DNA from: Acarospora socialis
Lineage: Eukaryota; Ascomycota; Lecanoromycetes; Acarosporales; Acarosporaceae
DNA length: 64,000 nucleotides
Direction: 5' to 3'
Assembly (NCBI GenBank): GCA_025617375.2
Contig: JAMYGW020000001.1
Coordinates: 3,038,001 to 3,102,000 of the forward strand
Under the pieces are notes generated by a model that was not told the DNA's origin, did no database searches, and saw nothing but the letters and a program-made list of their open reading frames with translations. Numbering within the stretch: the first letter of the stretch is position 1; every line of letters starts with the position of its first letter. Position numbers and translations under genes: made by a program. Of the stretch, positions 10,986 to 23,734 are shown piece after piece.

Positions 10986-11938
10986 ATGGACGCCCGTGCG
11001 AGGGCCATGAACATGGTCGTCACGATCTTCTACGTAATCGCTGTTTTTCCACGTTCTCTGCAATCCGCAGCGCCGAGATAGGTAGGCCGCGTCCCCGTTT
11101 TCAGGCCCGCCTACTCTACGAAAAGAATCGGAGCTCTCCTCAGGTGGGCGCAGTCACCGGATCACTGACAATACCTGATTTGGGCCCTTTAAAAGAGTTG
11201 CAAGCACTCCGGGTTCCAGCGACAGTGAATCTCCGTCGGAACGGACATCTAAACGTCCTCGTACCCGAAGCCAGCAACGGCGTCGTGCCACGAGCTCAGG
11301 ACGGAAAAACGCTCATGATGGCACGCGCCTGCTGGAGGAGTTCAAGGAGGCGTTGATGGGATTCAATCGCATTGCGTCGGGTTCAGAGACCGCGGTACGA
11401 GCTAGATGCTTGCAGGATTGCTCCAATGAAGTTAAGGTAGTGGTTCGAGCTATCAGGGACTTTTGGGAGACAAGAAAGTCCGGGTATGAGAAGTAGGTGG
11501 TACTAGATACTGATCTTCCGGCATAGACTGTGATGGCGCTGATTATATGTACTGCAGAGTACCTGAAGATCCGATCGAACCTCTTCCCGATCGAAGCAGA
11601 TGCGCGTCCGGCAGGCTTCTACGCCCCGTGAGACTCGGTCGAAGAAGCGGCTGCGGATGGAGTACGAAAAGGAGGAGGCGGAGAAAGATGCGGTTGTAGT
11701 GCTTATGGAGGGGGTGAAAGAGGTGGCACGGATACTTGGTCAATGCGTCACTGCACGGGGTGAAGTACTCAATGATCTGGAGATCGAGATAGAAGAGATG
11801 GCAGATGATGTGAAGGAGGTGCTGCGCGTGGCGGGATACTCACGTGAGAAGTCTGGTGTGCATTGGCTGGACAACTTCCGGCGGCCATCTAGCGGACAAG
11901 CATGCGGTGAACAAGTCAATAATGCTGTTAAGTCGTGA
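10986..11938 (+). CDS. Putative basic, coiled-coil nuclear protein of unknown function
   Basis: I do not recognise this protein. A TATA box at about 10910 precedes ATG 10986. A plausible first intron is 11034-11104 (GTAATC to TTTTCAG). The middle part reads SSDSESPSERTSKRPRTRSQ, a serine/acidic patch followed by a nuclear-localisation-like basic patch, then LLEEFKEALMGFNRIASGSE. A second intron, 11493-11568 (GTAGGT to CTGAAG), joins SGYEK to SDRTSSRSKQ and continues into MEYEKEEAEKDAVVVLMEGV, a helical charged region ending at 11938. The passage from GPLK into RVASTPGSSD at about 11188 needs one more A in an A run, so a frameshift or a missed intron is possible. Charge pattern and splice sites argue for a real gene; the 5' part is uncertain. 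Confidence 0.4.
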
Positions 11939-12165
11939 GATTGCGTCAGAAGATGGTTGTATATACAAGGAAGACGTGAACACGTTTAGTCCCGCCCTCA
12001 TTTCGAATCATGGGATAAGAGCGAGATACTGAAAGACAGGATTCATGCTGCTCTTTCTACTGCAACCCTTCCTCGCCCTCTGCACTCTTCACGATCTACT
12101 GCCACGTCAGCATTTACACCCCACCGAAACAAGCCACAAGTCGGGCTTAGGTACCCAAAACTCAC

Positions 12166-13430
12166 TCACAGCTTACTCGCGGCCCCTTCTTCCCTTTTCC
12201 CACCCTCATTCCCGCCAATCTCCACCACCAACTTTCCAAACTGTTTCCCGCTCTTCATATCCTCGAACAGCCCATCAATCGCCTCGAGGTCCTCCAAGCC
12301 CCTCACAACCCTCGAAATGACTGGCCGAATCTGATGCTCGCGGACGAAAGCGACCATGTCCTTGAACTCGGCGCGCGAGCCCATCGTCGAACCACGGATC
12401 TCAATATTCTTGAGCACGGCGGCCATGGTGAAGGGGAGCTTAGGTCCGAGCGTCATGCCGTAGGAGACTATCACGCCGCCAGGCTAGTCGAAGAGGGTGG
12501 TCAGATGGCAACGGGGTTTCGGCATTAAGTCATCCAACAAACCTTGAGTAGTCTCGCACCCTTATCCACAATATCCCCACCCGCCCCATCGACAATGACA
12601 TCCAAAAACTTCCTCTCGCCCGGCAACATCTCCGCCAACCTCTTCTCCCACCCCTCCTCCCGATACGACACCCCGCCGCTCGCCCCCAACTCCCTCCGCG
12701 CCCGCTCCATCTTCCCCTCCTCCCCACTACTCACCCACACCCTCGCGCCCCGAGCCCTCGCAAACGCCAACGCCATCAACGCCACCCCACCCCCGATGCC
12801 CGTCACCAACACATTGCACCCCTCGCGCGCGTGCCGCTCCCCCTTCGTCACCACCGCCCGCCACGCCGTCAGCCCCGTCAGCGGCAGCGCGGCGGCCTCG
12901 ACATCGCTCAGGTGCTCCGGCGCCTCCTCGACCTCGGCGGCCTCGACGCACACGTATTCCTGCAGCGTGCCGAGCGGGTGCAGTTTCGTGCCGCCGAGGA
13001 TGGCGTAGCCCTTGGCCGACTCGGGCCCGTCGGGCGAGGCGGCCCAGCCCGTGCCGGGGTTCAGGACGACGCGCTTGTGCAGCCAGGGTTTGGCGGACGG
13101 GGAGGTGCCGGTGGAGATGACGACGCCGCAGCCGTCGGCGAGGAGGGGCACGGAGAAGGTCGTGCCCGGGTAGAGGTGCTGACGGATGAAGAGGTCGCGG
13201 TGGTTGAGGGAGGCGGTGGAGAGGCGGATGAGGAGTTGGTTGGGTTGGGGGGTGGGATGGGGGACTTCGGTTATTTGGAGACTGGATTGTGTTGGCAGAT
13301 GAGGTTAGTGCGTGGGTCTTCTGTAAAGGGCGATTGTATGGCGGAAGTGCGGTGGGTGGGTTAGGGCATACGGGTAGTAGACTTGGCCCGGTTTGCCGTC
13401 CACTTTGCGGATGGTGACTGCTTTGGGCAT
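12166..13430 (-). CDS. MDR-superfamily oxidoreductase (zinc-type alcohol dehydrogenase-like / quinone oxidoreductase)
   Basis: Probable cytosolic NAD(P)H-dependent reductase of the medium-chain dehydrogenase superfamily, closest by motif to fungal YogA-like proteins. Three exons, 13372-13430, 12543-13281 and 12166-12483, with introns of 90 and 59 nt, give 371 aa, the expected length. It starts MPKAVTIRKVDGKPGQVYYP. The GroES-like part includes NHRDLFIRQHLYPGT and LADGCGVV. The Rossmann part has VLVTGIGGGVALMALAFARA (a GxGGxG-type loop) and LDVIVDGAGGD, and the C-terminus has GGVIVSYGMTLGPKLPF. No obvious structural-zinc Cys cluster is visible, which favours the zinc-independent or quinone-reductase type. 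The substrate is unknown. The gene is markedly GC-rich compared with its flanks. Confidence 0.88.
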
Positions 13431-15355
13431 GGCTGCGAGCTGCGGTCCGATGTCTCAAATCGCGTGACAGTTATGAGCTGTTGGTATTCCAGCTGGTAGT
13501 GGTTTCGTGATGTAGGTTTGGTATCATTGTCGTCATTCGTCGGAGCTCCCCACTATCATGACCATGGCCGAGGTACCAAGTGGGGCGAGGCTCTGCATCG
13601 GAGCATCGGGGTCGCGAGTAATTAGGTAGGTACCTTAGGTCAATAGCGCCAAGCTTCATCGAGACTGCACTCATCTATAACATGAGTAGACATAACAAGC
13701 TTTCATCCAGTGGGGTTGAGGTGTTTGCGAAGTGAAGTGATACTGTACGAGTATTGCCCGCCGAACTCGAGAAGCCTTGGGCTTAGTGCCTCTATGCCAA
13801 CATTCACATGTCACTGCTTTTTGTCGAGATGTGTAAGATGAGCAAGGGCTCGGTTTTACAGTACTGAGGGAAGAAGGAATGAATTGAGGATGGTGGACTT
13901 GCTACAGAATGAACACCCTACCATATTTCAGAAACTCCGCTCAACCAGAAACAACGGCCGAGACCGGACTGCAGCACTCATGAAGAGAGAATGCCGTTCG
14001 ACATGATAGCACCTTAGCTGTTATAATGATGCTGCGACCAGGATTCGTAATCGATGATGTTTCCCATTCTGCGGTGATTTAGCCTGTCTACGAGGACCTC
14101 CTTCCGGGCAGAGGAATGGGTGGATGGGTTGTCTATCCTTGTAGGCATTCAACTCGGCTTTTTAAGGTAAAGTATCATAGTTAGAAGGAGAGCCACCTTT
14201 GAGGAAAGGAAGAGAGATCATCCGGATACGAAGATTTACACCTGTCCACAAAGGTAGATGCTTCCACTGTTCGACACAGGAGGGTCCAATCCTTTGAGTG
14301 AATTACTAATTCGTGCCTTTAAAATTAGAAAGACTAGCCACCTACTCGTCCGAGTACCTTACCTACAGTATACACCAGCAAACAATGCAATGCTATGCTA
14401 TGCGACCTTGTGCTATGCTTTACCGACACCTGCAAGAAAGACCCGACGCCCCGTACGACGGCTGGACGCTGTGCTTGTACGACATCCTGCTTCAGCCCTC
14501 AGCCCTCAGCCCAGGCCCCAGCCTCGGCCCCCAGCCTTGAAACTCAAACTCCAAACACCGCGTAAGCCAACCCCGACCTACGCCCACCCTCACGCCCACG
14601 TCCCAGCACAGGCACGAACCAAAGCAAGCACGAAGCGAAATTGATAGCGGCAGGCCCAGCTCGGCGTAGAAGATTTCCCTTACGCCACCATGATGCGGAA
14701 AGAATATGCCATGTCTGCCCTACCACCGAGATTCGAGTACGCATACGAGCTTGTTGGCTCAGCCAGCCAGTCTAAACACGAGGAGGAAAGAATAAGAACC
14801 AAAACACCGAGCGCTCGTATGCAACAGGAACAGTAGATGAGTGGATTATTCGAATTAGTCGTATTATACGCAGTATGTGTCTCGTGTAAGTCGCTCAATA
14901 GAGCGAACCAAAACGGAGGTAATAAAAAATAAACAGTAGCTGGTTCAGTATGTGATGTAGACGTCAGAAATCGTTCAGGCAATGGTCGTGACAAGACGCC
15001 GTGTTACATGCTCGCTCAGGACTTCTTGCCGACCAATAATTCTGATGTGATGATGAACGCCGGTATCCATGCAGTCGTTGATTGGATAGAAACTTGGTAA
15101 GTGATAGAGGTCGAAAGAGGGTTACGCAAGGAGCTGCTAGGTAGTTTTGAAAATAGTTGACGCTGTCGTTGATGTTGGTATAGATTGTCCAGTCCAGTAG
15201 GCGGGTGTGTAACCTTCAGGATTTGTAAACCTCGCGAGAATGATGGTGGTTGCGTTACTAGCGCGATGCAGTCGCCTGACCTGGGACATCTGATCTTCCC
15301 ACACCCACCCTCTCGCTTTCTTGCAAATATCGGAAACACCACCCGATCAGTCAAT
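13431..15355. other. Intergenic region
   Basis: No supported gene. A near copy of the TACCTTAGGTA element (TACCTTAGGTC) lies at 13631-13641. Short CCCTCAGCC and AGCCCAGGCCCC-like repeats at about 14495-14535 and a TATGC repeat at about 14390-14415 form low-complexity DNA. The right part includes the 3' side of the medA-like gene. Confidence 0.5.
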
Positions 15356-17680
15356 TTAACCGCGAGAGGTCTGCTGATGATGATGCCGGAAAGCCGCGCT
15401 TGAGCCTTGATCTGGTGTTATGCTCATCCCTCCAACATTGTGCTCATACTCCAGGGCTTGCACATTCCTCGCTGTGCCTGTTGCCGGACTCGTCTCAAGA
15501 AAGGGCGTATAGTCCCACGACGCTCGTTCAGGTTGGGTCATCAGTGATGCATGGCGGTGGACTTGGGTCATATGCTGTTGTTGCTGCGACTGATATTGAT
15601 ATTGCGGGGGTGTGCTGATGTAGATCGGAGCGTGAGTGGGGACGCCGACCTGCAGATTTTGTGTTGCGGACGGATGATGGGCTGACGATTGCTTGATATG
15701 TGTGACGTTGGGCGGTATGGCCGTTGCTGTCAAGCCGGCGTTGTATGCGCTCAAGGTGGTGGTCGAGTCCGATGCCGAGTGCGGTGAAGCGGTTGGTTGC
15801 TGCTCGGTATTCGACTCGGACGGACCTGCGCTGCCGTATGTTGAACTCACCGGTGTGAGAAGAGCACCGGCGGTGGAGGAATAACTTGCTGACTGTAGAC
15901 TGTCAAGATAGGGTATCGGATTAGGCGGATAGAGACTTACGTATTTGCCGATGATCTTCTTCAGCGCATGCGCCAAGACCTTCCACGGAAAGACTTTGAC
16001 GTCTTTTTCGATGTGTCTTGGCTTGGGATTAGGGAATCCCATGATAATCTTGAAGAACTCCTCGCTGTCCGACCTTGCCTTCGACACTGTGAGCGGCCGA
16101 AAACCCTCAAGGTTTCGCCGAATGCGGTTCTTCTCCTCCACCGTAAACCGAACGGCTACTAGTGACTCTAGTAAGTAGATCGTATCAACGCTGGTGACAA
16201 AACACTTCTTCTTTTCCTCCCACCAGATGCAGCTTATGCAGATGCTGTTTGGCGGCCTATCTTCAGGTGTAACGGGCTTGAAGTTTGCGTTGATGGTACT
16301 CCCATTTTGGGACCTCCAGAACTGCACAAGTCGCCGCTTTACATCCCATTCCTCCATAGTCCAGTTCTCCGCCATTCCGTCAAGATCACCATCCAGTCTG
16401 AGTACTGCCTTGTGAGGATACATGGCGTACGGATTGAAGAGTTGACTGGATTGTGGCACTCCAGCAGGAGTGTTGGCTGGGCTTGGGGACTGTTGTAACG
16501 TGGAGGTCCGTATCAAAGGAGGATTGGCCGATCCTGACGGAGAAGGCATGGCGGACACTCTAGGAATCGCTGGCGGTGCCGCCAGCCCGGGGCTTCTGCT
16601 CGTCTGTGTCACTGCAGGACGAGATGGACTCCAGGATGGTGTACCAGGCGATCCAGCCTTCATACTAGGTTGCGAGGCGGAAGAAGTTGAACGATGTTGG
16701 TAGGGGCCGGACGGTTGTTGGGAGCCTTTCTGAGCATAAGTCAAAGGCGTGGCGGATCTCTCGAAAGGATTCAAATATGCGTAGGCGTTACCACTCGTGT
16801 CTGGTTGCAAGAAGGGCGAATAAGGCGAAGTCTGACTCTGAGCGTAAGGGTTTACACCGTAGTCGTCTGGAACGTCGGTACGAAGTTGTTGAGTTGATGG
16901 CCGCTTTGACGCTATCCTCATGGACTCTGCAGATTCGGCAGATACTTTTCTCTTGCGCGGCATTTGTACCGGCGATGCATAGGTCTGAATCTCTCTTCTA
17001 TCCATGTATGTAAACGCTCCTACCTCGGTCGCTCCGATCTCCACACCGGATGCATCTTCCACCTGGACACGGATCGGGACTCTGTGATTATGCCAACCGG
17101 TAGAGCCGAGCGGCGGCACGTCGGCGGTGAGTGCATACTGGAAAAACGGGCCGTTCTGATCGATCTTGGTCAACTCGGTGCTGCATCGCCGTGATGCAAA
17201 CATTAAGCAGAAGGTTAACAGCGGTGGCGTGCTGAGTTCGTACACAGAATGAAGGTAGATGAAGATCTTCGTTCCTTGTGGACCTCCAGACGGCGTGTAA
17301 GATGTGATTTCCGGGATCGGGCGGGGCCGTAGGTCAATAAAACCGGACTGCGGCTCGTGATAGGACGCTCTCGTCTGATATGGTGAGTCTGCCATATAGG
17401 GCAGCTGTTCCGTATTGGCTCCATGCGGAACTAGCGGCTGCTGAAATGAGGGATGTGACGCGAACGATGGCTGAGCGAAGGCAGCATAGTTGGGGTCCTG
17501 CAGCGGTCTGGTGGTATCCAGATCTGACGGGGCGGATTAGTGTTCAGTAGCTCTCTTACATCTGATTTGCCAAGGCGATCCGAGGGGCTAGGATACGACT
17601 CCCAAGACTTTAGTCATAATCTAACGTGAGCCTCACATACCGTTTAGTTCAGAGTGTTGCGATTTCCCGTAAGTCGACAT
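15356..17680 (-). CDS. medA: MedA (Medusa)-type developmental transcription regulator
   Basis: Orthologue of the medA/Acr1/Ren1 group, nuclear regulators of conidiophore development, adhesion and virulence traits in moulds. Exon 1 (17641-17680, MSTYGKSQHSELN) joins exon 2 (17523 downwards) over a 117-nt intron. The reading frame is then open to 15356. A 48-nt in-frame, stop-free segment at 15893-15940 has a perfect GTAAGT donor and an acceptor and is probably an intron, giving about 719 aa. The N-terminal region has SYTPSGGPQGTKIFIYLHS and FQYALTADVPPLGSTGWHNH. A long Pro/Ser/Gln linker follows. The conserved domain (DUF7082), about residues 380-541, contains RRLVQFWRSQNGSTINANFK, EEKKKCFVTSVDTIYLLESL and FPNPKPRHIEKDVKVFPWK. 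The tail is Ser/Gln/His-rich. Confidence 0.93.
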
Positions 17681-20600
17681 AGACAACAGAGCAACCGGAT
17701 ATCCCGCACCGGCCAGAAGGCCTTCGTTATATTCCTCCCCAATACGCAGGGCGGCCGAATCTGAATACTCGTAGAGATCGTCTAGTATTAAAGGTGAATG
17801 TTCGAGCTCGGGCTAGATCAAGCAGAAAGATGATCAGCATCATAACAAGAAATGTGGCCGCTTGCGCCATCTCACATACGGCGCCGCCTTGAGTGGACAA
17901 GGCACGAACGAGAGGCACAAGCCGCCCGGTCCCGAGGAGCTGAGGAGAGGTTCAAAGCCAAAAACATAACTGCAATACGGTGCCAATCAGGCTGCCTTAC
18001 GGTAGGCAGCAACCAGCCCGTCAGAGAGGCAGGCTTCTAGCAAAGAAATTGAATGTCGTACCTCGAGACGATTATATGTTTGGAGAGCCAGGATGATGCC
18101 TTGTGAAAAGAAAGAAGATGAAGAGTGGATAGCGAACGACTGAAGTTGAAAGCGATCGACAGTTGCCTTGCAGATAATCTATTGGCGATATCAAACGAAT
18201 GTAAGGGCCGCAGGATTACTGCCCCGTTCGGCACGAGCAAAGCGAAAAGAGCCGGGTCTACATCCAGGGCGGTTTAGAAAAGGGATACAGATAAGATGTC
18301 AAGTCTTCCGGTGGGTTCTCTGCGAGTTCTATGATGACCACTTGGCAGCGAGCTGTTGTAGTGACTCAAAACGTAGGACAAGGTGTTCACTTTCGTGACT
18401 TGGCTGTCACCGGTGCGACTCACGGAATATTAAGACGACCCCAAGGGCGGTTTCCCAGCTGCTTGGAATGCGGCTAGGGTCTTACCGCCTAGTACAGTCG
18501 TGGTTTCGGGAAGCAGACAGCACTCAAAACAATGACAATGGAAGAGGGCGGTTCCAGCCTGCTTCTATCAATAAGTATACTGGTCATCCACTGATAGCTC
18601 CGCATGACTGCAGTGATTAGCGACCGGCTTACCACGATGGGACAAAGAAAGAGATTATCAGATTTGGAAGTTGCGCGAGCCTGGCGAAGTCCTTTCGACT
18701 GCGTCTGTCTTGGGTATAGAAGCGCAATAACTTCGACGGACCAAATTATTTCGGTGTGTGTATACCTTTCGACAAGTTAACAAAGATTCACATGATGCAG
18801 GGACAAAACCAGGTAGGAAGGAGTTCATGGCGCAGCAAGAAGGTGGCGCAGGGGTTGTAAAGGACGCAAGGAGTTGGTGTTGATGGTGGTGTGGGGGGGT
18901 CACGAACCTCTCGAGTCAACCGATGACTCCCCTCTCTCGAGCCACAGCGCAGATGATCAAAGAAATGATAGTGATGTAAGGTAAGGTTGAAACCTCTACT
19001 CAGATAGCAGGATCGAATATGACTCAGGTCCTTTAGGCAGGATTAAGCAGAGCCCTTTATGAGTAGCGGGAAAGGTACTCGGGAACGAGGCTTGTCCGCT
19101 GCGACCAAGTACCTTAACCCCCCAACCGGATGTCAAATTATGGTGAGGGCGAGATATTCGCCGAGTTTTTCCCTTCGCTCCTAAGGCTGACGAATGATGA
19201 CAGATGATTGCTATTGTGAAAAGGATGCTTCTGTCTAGGGTAAGGTAGATAGGTACAAAGCCTTGGACGGGTTGACGAGGCAGGCAAATGTAAACGAAAG
19301 GGTACTGCCGCCGGGACCGGCTCACAAATGAGGCAATGCCGGATTGTGAGGATAAAAATGTAAACGAGGGACTCGAGACTCAAGACTCGAGAGTGAAAAG
19401 ATCTGCTCAAAGCGAATGTGGGTGTTGTTGATTATCCGTGTCGTGGTGGTTGGCGTGATGATGATATAATATTAGGCACCCGAACTCACAGCGCACCGAC
19501 AAAGAATGGTCGAACTCGTAAAAGTCGGAAGATGGAGAAGTCGTGCAGCCATATATCTCAAGACGGCAGTCATACATCCCCGATGTGTGAATGCGCCCAG
19601 ATCCCACGATCTGGATTCGAAGGCTCCCAAGCCTGCGAGTTGAGAAAGTCTGGACGTCTGTTCGACGATGTGAGTGGTTGGACCGAGAGCGAGGGCGGGA
19701 GCCATTTCGAACTCCGCCTCAATTATAGATTATGCTTATGATTATGATTTGTATTGTCATAACGAACCCGATGTATGAGGTAGCTCGATACTCGTCCTCG
19801 TACCGTACAGAACTGTACGAAGCCATACCTTACCCAGCAGGTATTGGACGGTTCACAGAGGCCTGGAAAGCAACTTCTCGGCCTGCGCAATCCTCTCCAT
19901 CCAGAGGATGGTGGGGAGGGGTGTGTGCGTGTGTGGCTCTCTCGGGCACTGTGGGAGTGTCATGAGCCATATTCTTTACCTTCCAGTACTTTGTAGCCTT
20001 GGTGGGTTATCGATGTAAGTTTCTGCTGCGTGATCTATTCATAGACCATCGCGCATTTTCAGCAGAGGAACATCTCCGGTTCATCGGCACTTGACAGGGA
20101 TCCTCGACTTTTAAAGCCGACCGCATCCTCCAACTTCCAACTTACATACTTGTGGAGTACATGTAAGAGTCCAATAATGAAAACAAATATATTTAGTACG
20201 AGTATCCCGCAACGTAGGTTTGGCTCTTCTGCCATTCCATCGTTGTACATACAACATCGCCTTAATACCTCTCTGTTATGCCACGACGAAGACCCACCGC
20301 TGCAGCGTCAGGACCGAGGACGGAACGCGCTTTCCGTGGCCGACATCTCGAGGAGACTAACAGCTGGCTTGGATCGGTCCATAGCCACTCAGAAGCACAG
20401 AGCAATCAACACCTGAGCCCGGTCTGTCGCCATCATACAAGTAGACAGATCTACTCTAGCGAAGTTGATGGCGGCCGGAGCGCGGCTAAGCCGGTTTGCA
20501 CAGACGGAGCGTGGCAGGGAGTCAGAGCCCTGGGCGGGCTTCGGCACGCCAGGTTGTATTATTACCTATAGCGACTGCTGCCAAACGATGAACGAAGTGC

Positions 20601-22829
20601 TAGATAAACTCCGTTTGTCACTGTCCTCGTCAGCTGAGAGCTGACCGAAGAACCCAAACCCACTTCTTCCGCAACCTTGTTGTCCTCGTCGACGTGGAAA
20701 GCTGACGTCTAGAGAGTCGAGGCAGCATCTAGCGGGCGCCCCGTGTGAAGCTTCGAAGAGCTAAAGATAGATCTGCATGCCCGGATAATTGCCAGGGTCC
20801 AAAAAGCTTTGGTAGACTATAGTTCTAGGTCGTAAATGAATGCGTTCGCTTAGCCCTGCTCCGCCTGAGAAAACGCATTCATATACGACCTGGAACTGTA
20901 ATGTCGGATTAGCGTTTCGCGTACTTGTATGAATAGGTACTGGGGATGGGGGTCGGACAAGCGTAAGGGCAGATTGAGTACCTACCGTACAAGTTTGTGA
21001 TGGGATATGTAAGGTCGTGCCTCCTGCAGGCACAATCACTTTTATGCATAAGGATCTTATATGGATTGTATGGGTCACGGCACTCTTCCTTTTTCAGTGA
21101 GGCTCTTATAGCCAAGGCTGTCGGAATTCGTGGCTTGTAGATCTGGACCTTTCCTTCCTTCCAAGTCCAGGGGGTGTCGGATTAGACCGTCAACCCCATA
21201 CATATATTGCCGTTTGTAATCTACTCTTCCATCGGATTGAATTTTCCGATCTTCAGCTGGCACATGTCGAGCCTGCTACGGCTGACCAGGTGTAGAAGCG
21301 GTAGGTCACACGCAGGGTTCCGGACCGAATGGGTGAGCAAATGGAGATTCGGCCCTTCCGCCGCTCGCTTTGGGATACTCCCTTGACCTATCAGTTCTAG
21401 GTTATAAGTTGTCAAAGGAAGCCTGCAGCTAGGCTTGGGATTTTCGTACGTCTGTTGGGATATATTCAGCATGGCCTATCACAGACTAGTCCTGACTATG
21501 TCCTGCATTGTCGCATTTGAGCTTGAAGTGTTGGTTCAAGACAAATTCCAGGCAGATGAAGGTCGACGAACTAGGCATATTGCTGCTGCAGGTGTTGTGG
21601 CTTTTGCGTCTTTCGGGCCTGTTCTCCGTTGGCCTGCTAAATTGGAGCGCAGAACTCTAAGGTATTCGACGACCAGTGGATGTTAATGTTGCTGGGATTC
21701 CCGACATCGATGCCCTGGTAAATACCTCGTATCGAGGGCTGGAAAGACGTGCTTTCGCATGGCCCTCCAACAAAGACACGCGCAGAGTTGAGCAACCACG
21801 GGTGCGTTTAGAGAAAGATTGTCTCAGAAGACCTCCATGCGGTGTTTGCTGCTAGAATACGTGGAAGTTCCAGTCTTTGCTCGCTTCTTGGCTGAGTCCA
21901 TCGTCGAGCCTGCTCCGGAACCATACTAGTCTGGTCTTGGAGATTCCGACCAGACTTAGGCTTTGCAGATCAGGACACGGTATGGAACCATTGGTCTTCT
22001 GTGCCAACCAGCTTGGCGGGTTCTGCCATGAGGGTCACCCATTTTCCGATCATGGTGGTTAGGTAGAGGTAGTCTATTGGTCCAGTTCCGTCACGTCAGC
22101 TGCCTTTGTCGCGAAACTGTTTGAGATTCGAGATATGTGTGGTGGGAGGGCTTAGGGCAGGGTATCTTGACCAGGGCCGTTGCCTAAGCGAGCGCCGAAC
22201 AGCGAAACCAACACCTAACTCTATGTGAAGGGACCATAGGCGTGAGGCCGGAGGTGGCTTGGTTCGAAGTTTGTAATCAATAGCCCTGTACCGTGATGTT
22301 CGAGCGGGTCAACGGCCCTGATGCCGGGTTTCAGGAACCGAGCGTGTCACTGGCGGTCTGAGAGGAAGCGCACTTATCAACATTCCACTTACCTCATAAA
22401 TACTGTGACTGTGCTCTACCTCTTCGCTTGTACTCGTTGAGCTTCTACAGCTGTATTTATTCCACAGTCTTCTTCACCACACCATTTTCCTACCACATGA
22501 TACAAGTTTCGAAAGCGCATACCATTCTATTAGAGCTCTCACATTGCACAATTGACCTCCACGTCGGCACATAGCCTCAATTTTCGTTAAAAGTGTGCAT
22601 TTCAGTTGTCAAGCTAAGCCCTCATCACTGTACAACAAAAGTAAGAGAGGACACCATATGCCTCTGCAATTACGGCCTCTTCCTAGACAAGCACAACATG
22701 AGGGCTTTAGAGCCTCAACACTAGTGTCTCGGTTTCAAACACAGAAAGAGAGACTATCTAACCTCCGGACACGTATAACGCTCTCCCTCTTGAGTGCCAT
22801 CAAGCACTCATATCTTCAGCTACTCAGAA
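17681..22829. other. Very long upstream / intergenic region
   Basis: About 5 kb without a gene I can support. The first 2 kb lie upstream of the medA-like gene, whose family is known for long, complex promoters and leaders. Short open frames near 17727-18060 could be upstream ORFs in a leader. Open frames at 19418-19741 and 20278-20571 have no domain, no splice-site support and a non-coding composition. I see no clear transposon ends, although the low information of 20600-22400 could hide old, decayed repeats. Confidence 0.4.
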
Positions 22830-22865
22830 ATGGCCGAATCTGGTATTCTGACCCTCCTTCCCTCA

Positions 22866-23734
22866 TCACCTCTCAACATCCGAACCAAGATACTCAATCA
22901 CGCACTCGCGCACCTCCTTGAAAATTTCCGAGGCGGATAATGTGCGCTGAGAGGTACGAGTGGCTGTCGTCTCAACGTTGCTAGGTCCAGCTACGCTTGT
23001 GCCCGTTCGTGCCGCTTCAGAAGCTCCACGTGCAGCAGGATCGAAAAGACTGCCATTCGCGGGCTTGGCGAACAGGTCCATGGGCTCAGCGTTACGATGC
23101 TTAAGACACGCGTCGAAGGAGTGCAGCTCGGGAAAGCACCTATGGGTCGCGCTAGGCATATCATTTCCGGGGGGAGTCCTGGTTATGGTGCCCCGGATTC
23201 TCGGATGCGTAACCTTAGAGTTGAAGGAAGGTGTTGGGCGAGAGGGCGGATAGGGTTGGCCAAACGCAATACATGCGCTGGGGGCACCACGGGCGGTGAT
23301 TGCAGCATCCGGACGCTCCAAGTTCATAGTTCCCAGAGGCCGCGGCGGAGTTCTACGCCATGAAGGGCCGAGATGCCCATTGGCTTCAGGTGTCGCTGGC
23401 ATGCTGTCAGCAACGCTCCTGTTTTCGAGAGCTTAGAGATCCTTACCTAGTGAAGCAGTAGAGAGCTCCGTGTTACTCGATGAGCCAATTCTCCCGGCAG
23501 GACGCAGCTCGGAAGGGTGGATCGTCGCATGCCTGGACCTCATGAGTTCGTGGTCCCGCCACTGCTGCTCAGCTCTGTCGGCTCTGAGAAACAGCATATT
23601 AATCATATGGCCGACGTCTGTATTGTCCCACGGGGAACCTACTAGATTGTCAGCAGTGCTCGATCCTAAGGGTAGCTGTATATTCTACCTGCGACATAAT
23701 TTGGTACCGTAGTGCTGGAGTTAGGTTCCGTCAT
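22866..23734 (-). CDS. Conserved-looking hypothetical protein, three exons
   Basis: I do not recognise the family. Splicing reveals a longer gene than any single frame shows: exon 1 23689-23734 (MTEPNSSTTVPNYVA), exon 2 23447-23638 (SPWDNTDVGHMINMLFLRAD) and exon 3 22866-23395. The introns, 23639-23688 (50 nt) and 23396-23446 (51 nt, GTAAGG to GCCAG), both keep phase and remove stops, giving 255 aa. The middle is proline/arginine-rich (WRRTPPRPLGTMNLERPD). It ends with a short acidic, probably helical segment (ASEIFKEVRECVIEYLGSD). There is no signal peptide and no membrane segment. Consistent phase across three exons is the main evidence. The 3' end overlaps a 36-codon plus-strand frame (22830-22940). 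Confidence 0.55.

Noticed and set aside
12544-13364. Long plus-strand frames of 154 and 177 codons
   Set aside because: Antisense shadows caused by the high GC of the MDR oxidoreductase gene; no domain content.
15400-17194. Plus-strand frames opposite the medA-like gene
   Set aside because: Shadows of a strongly supported minus-strand coding region.
20600-22400. Old transposon remnant
   Set aside because: No terminal repeats, target-site duplication or transposase/reverse-transcriptase-like peptide could be seen.
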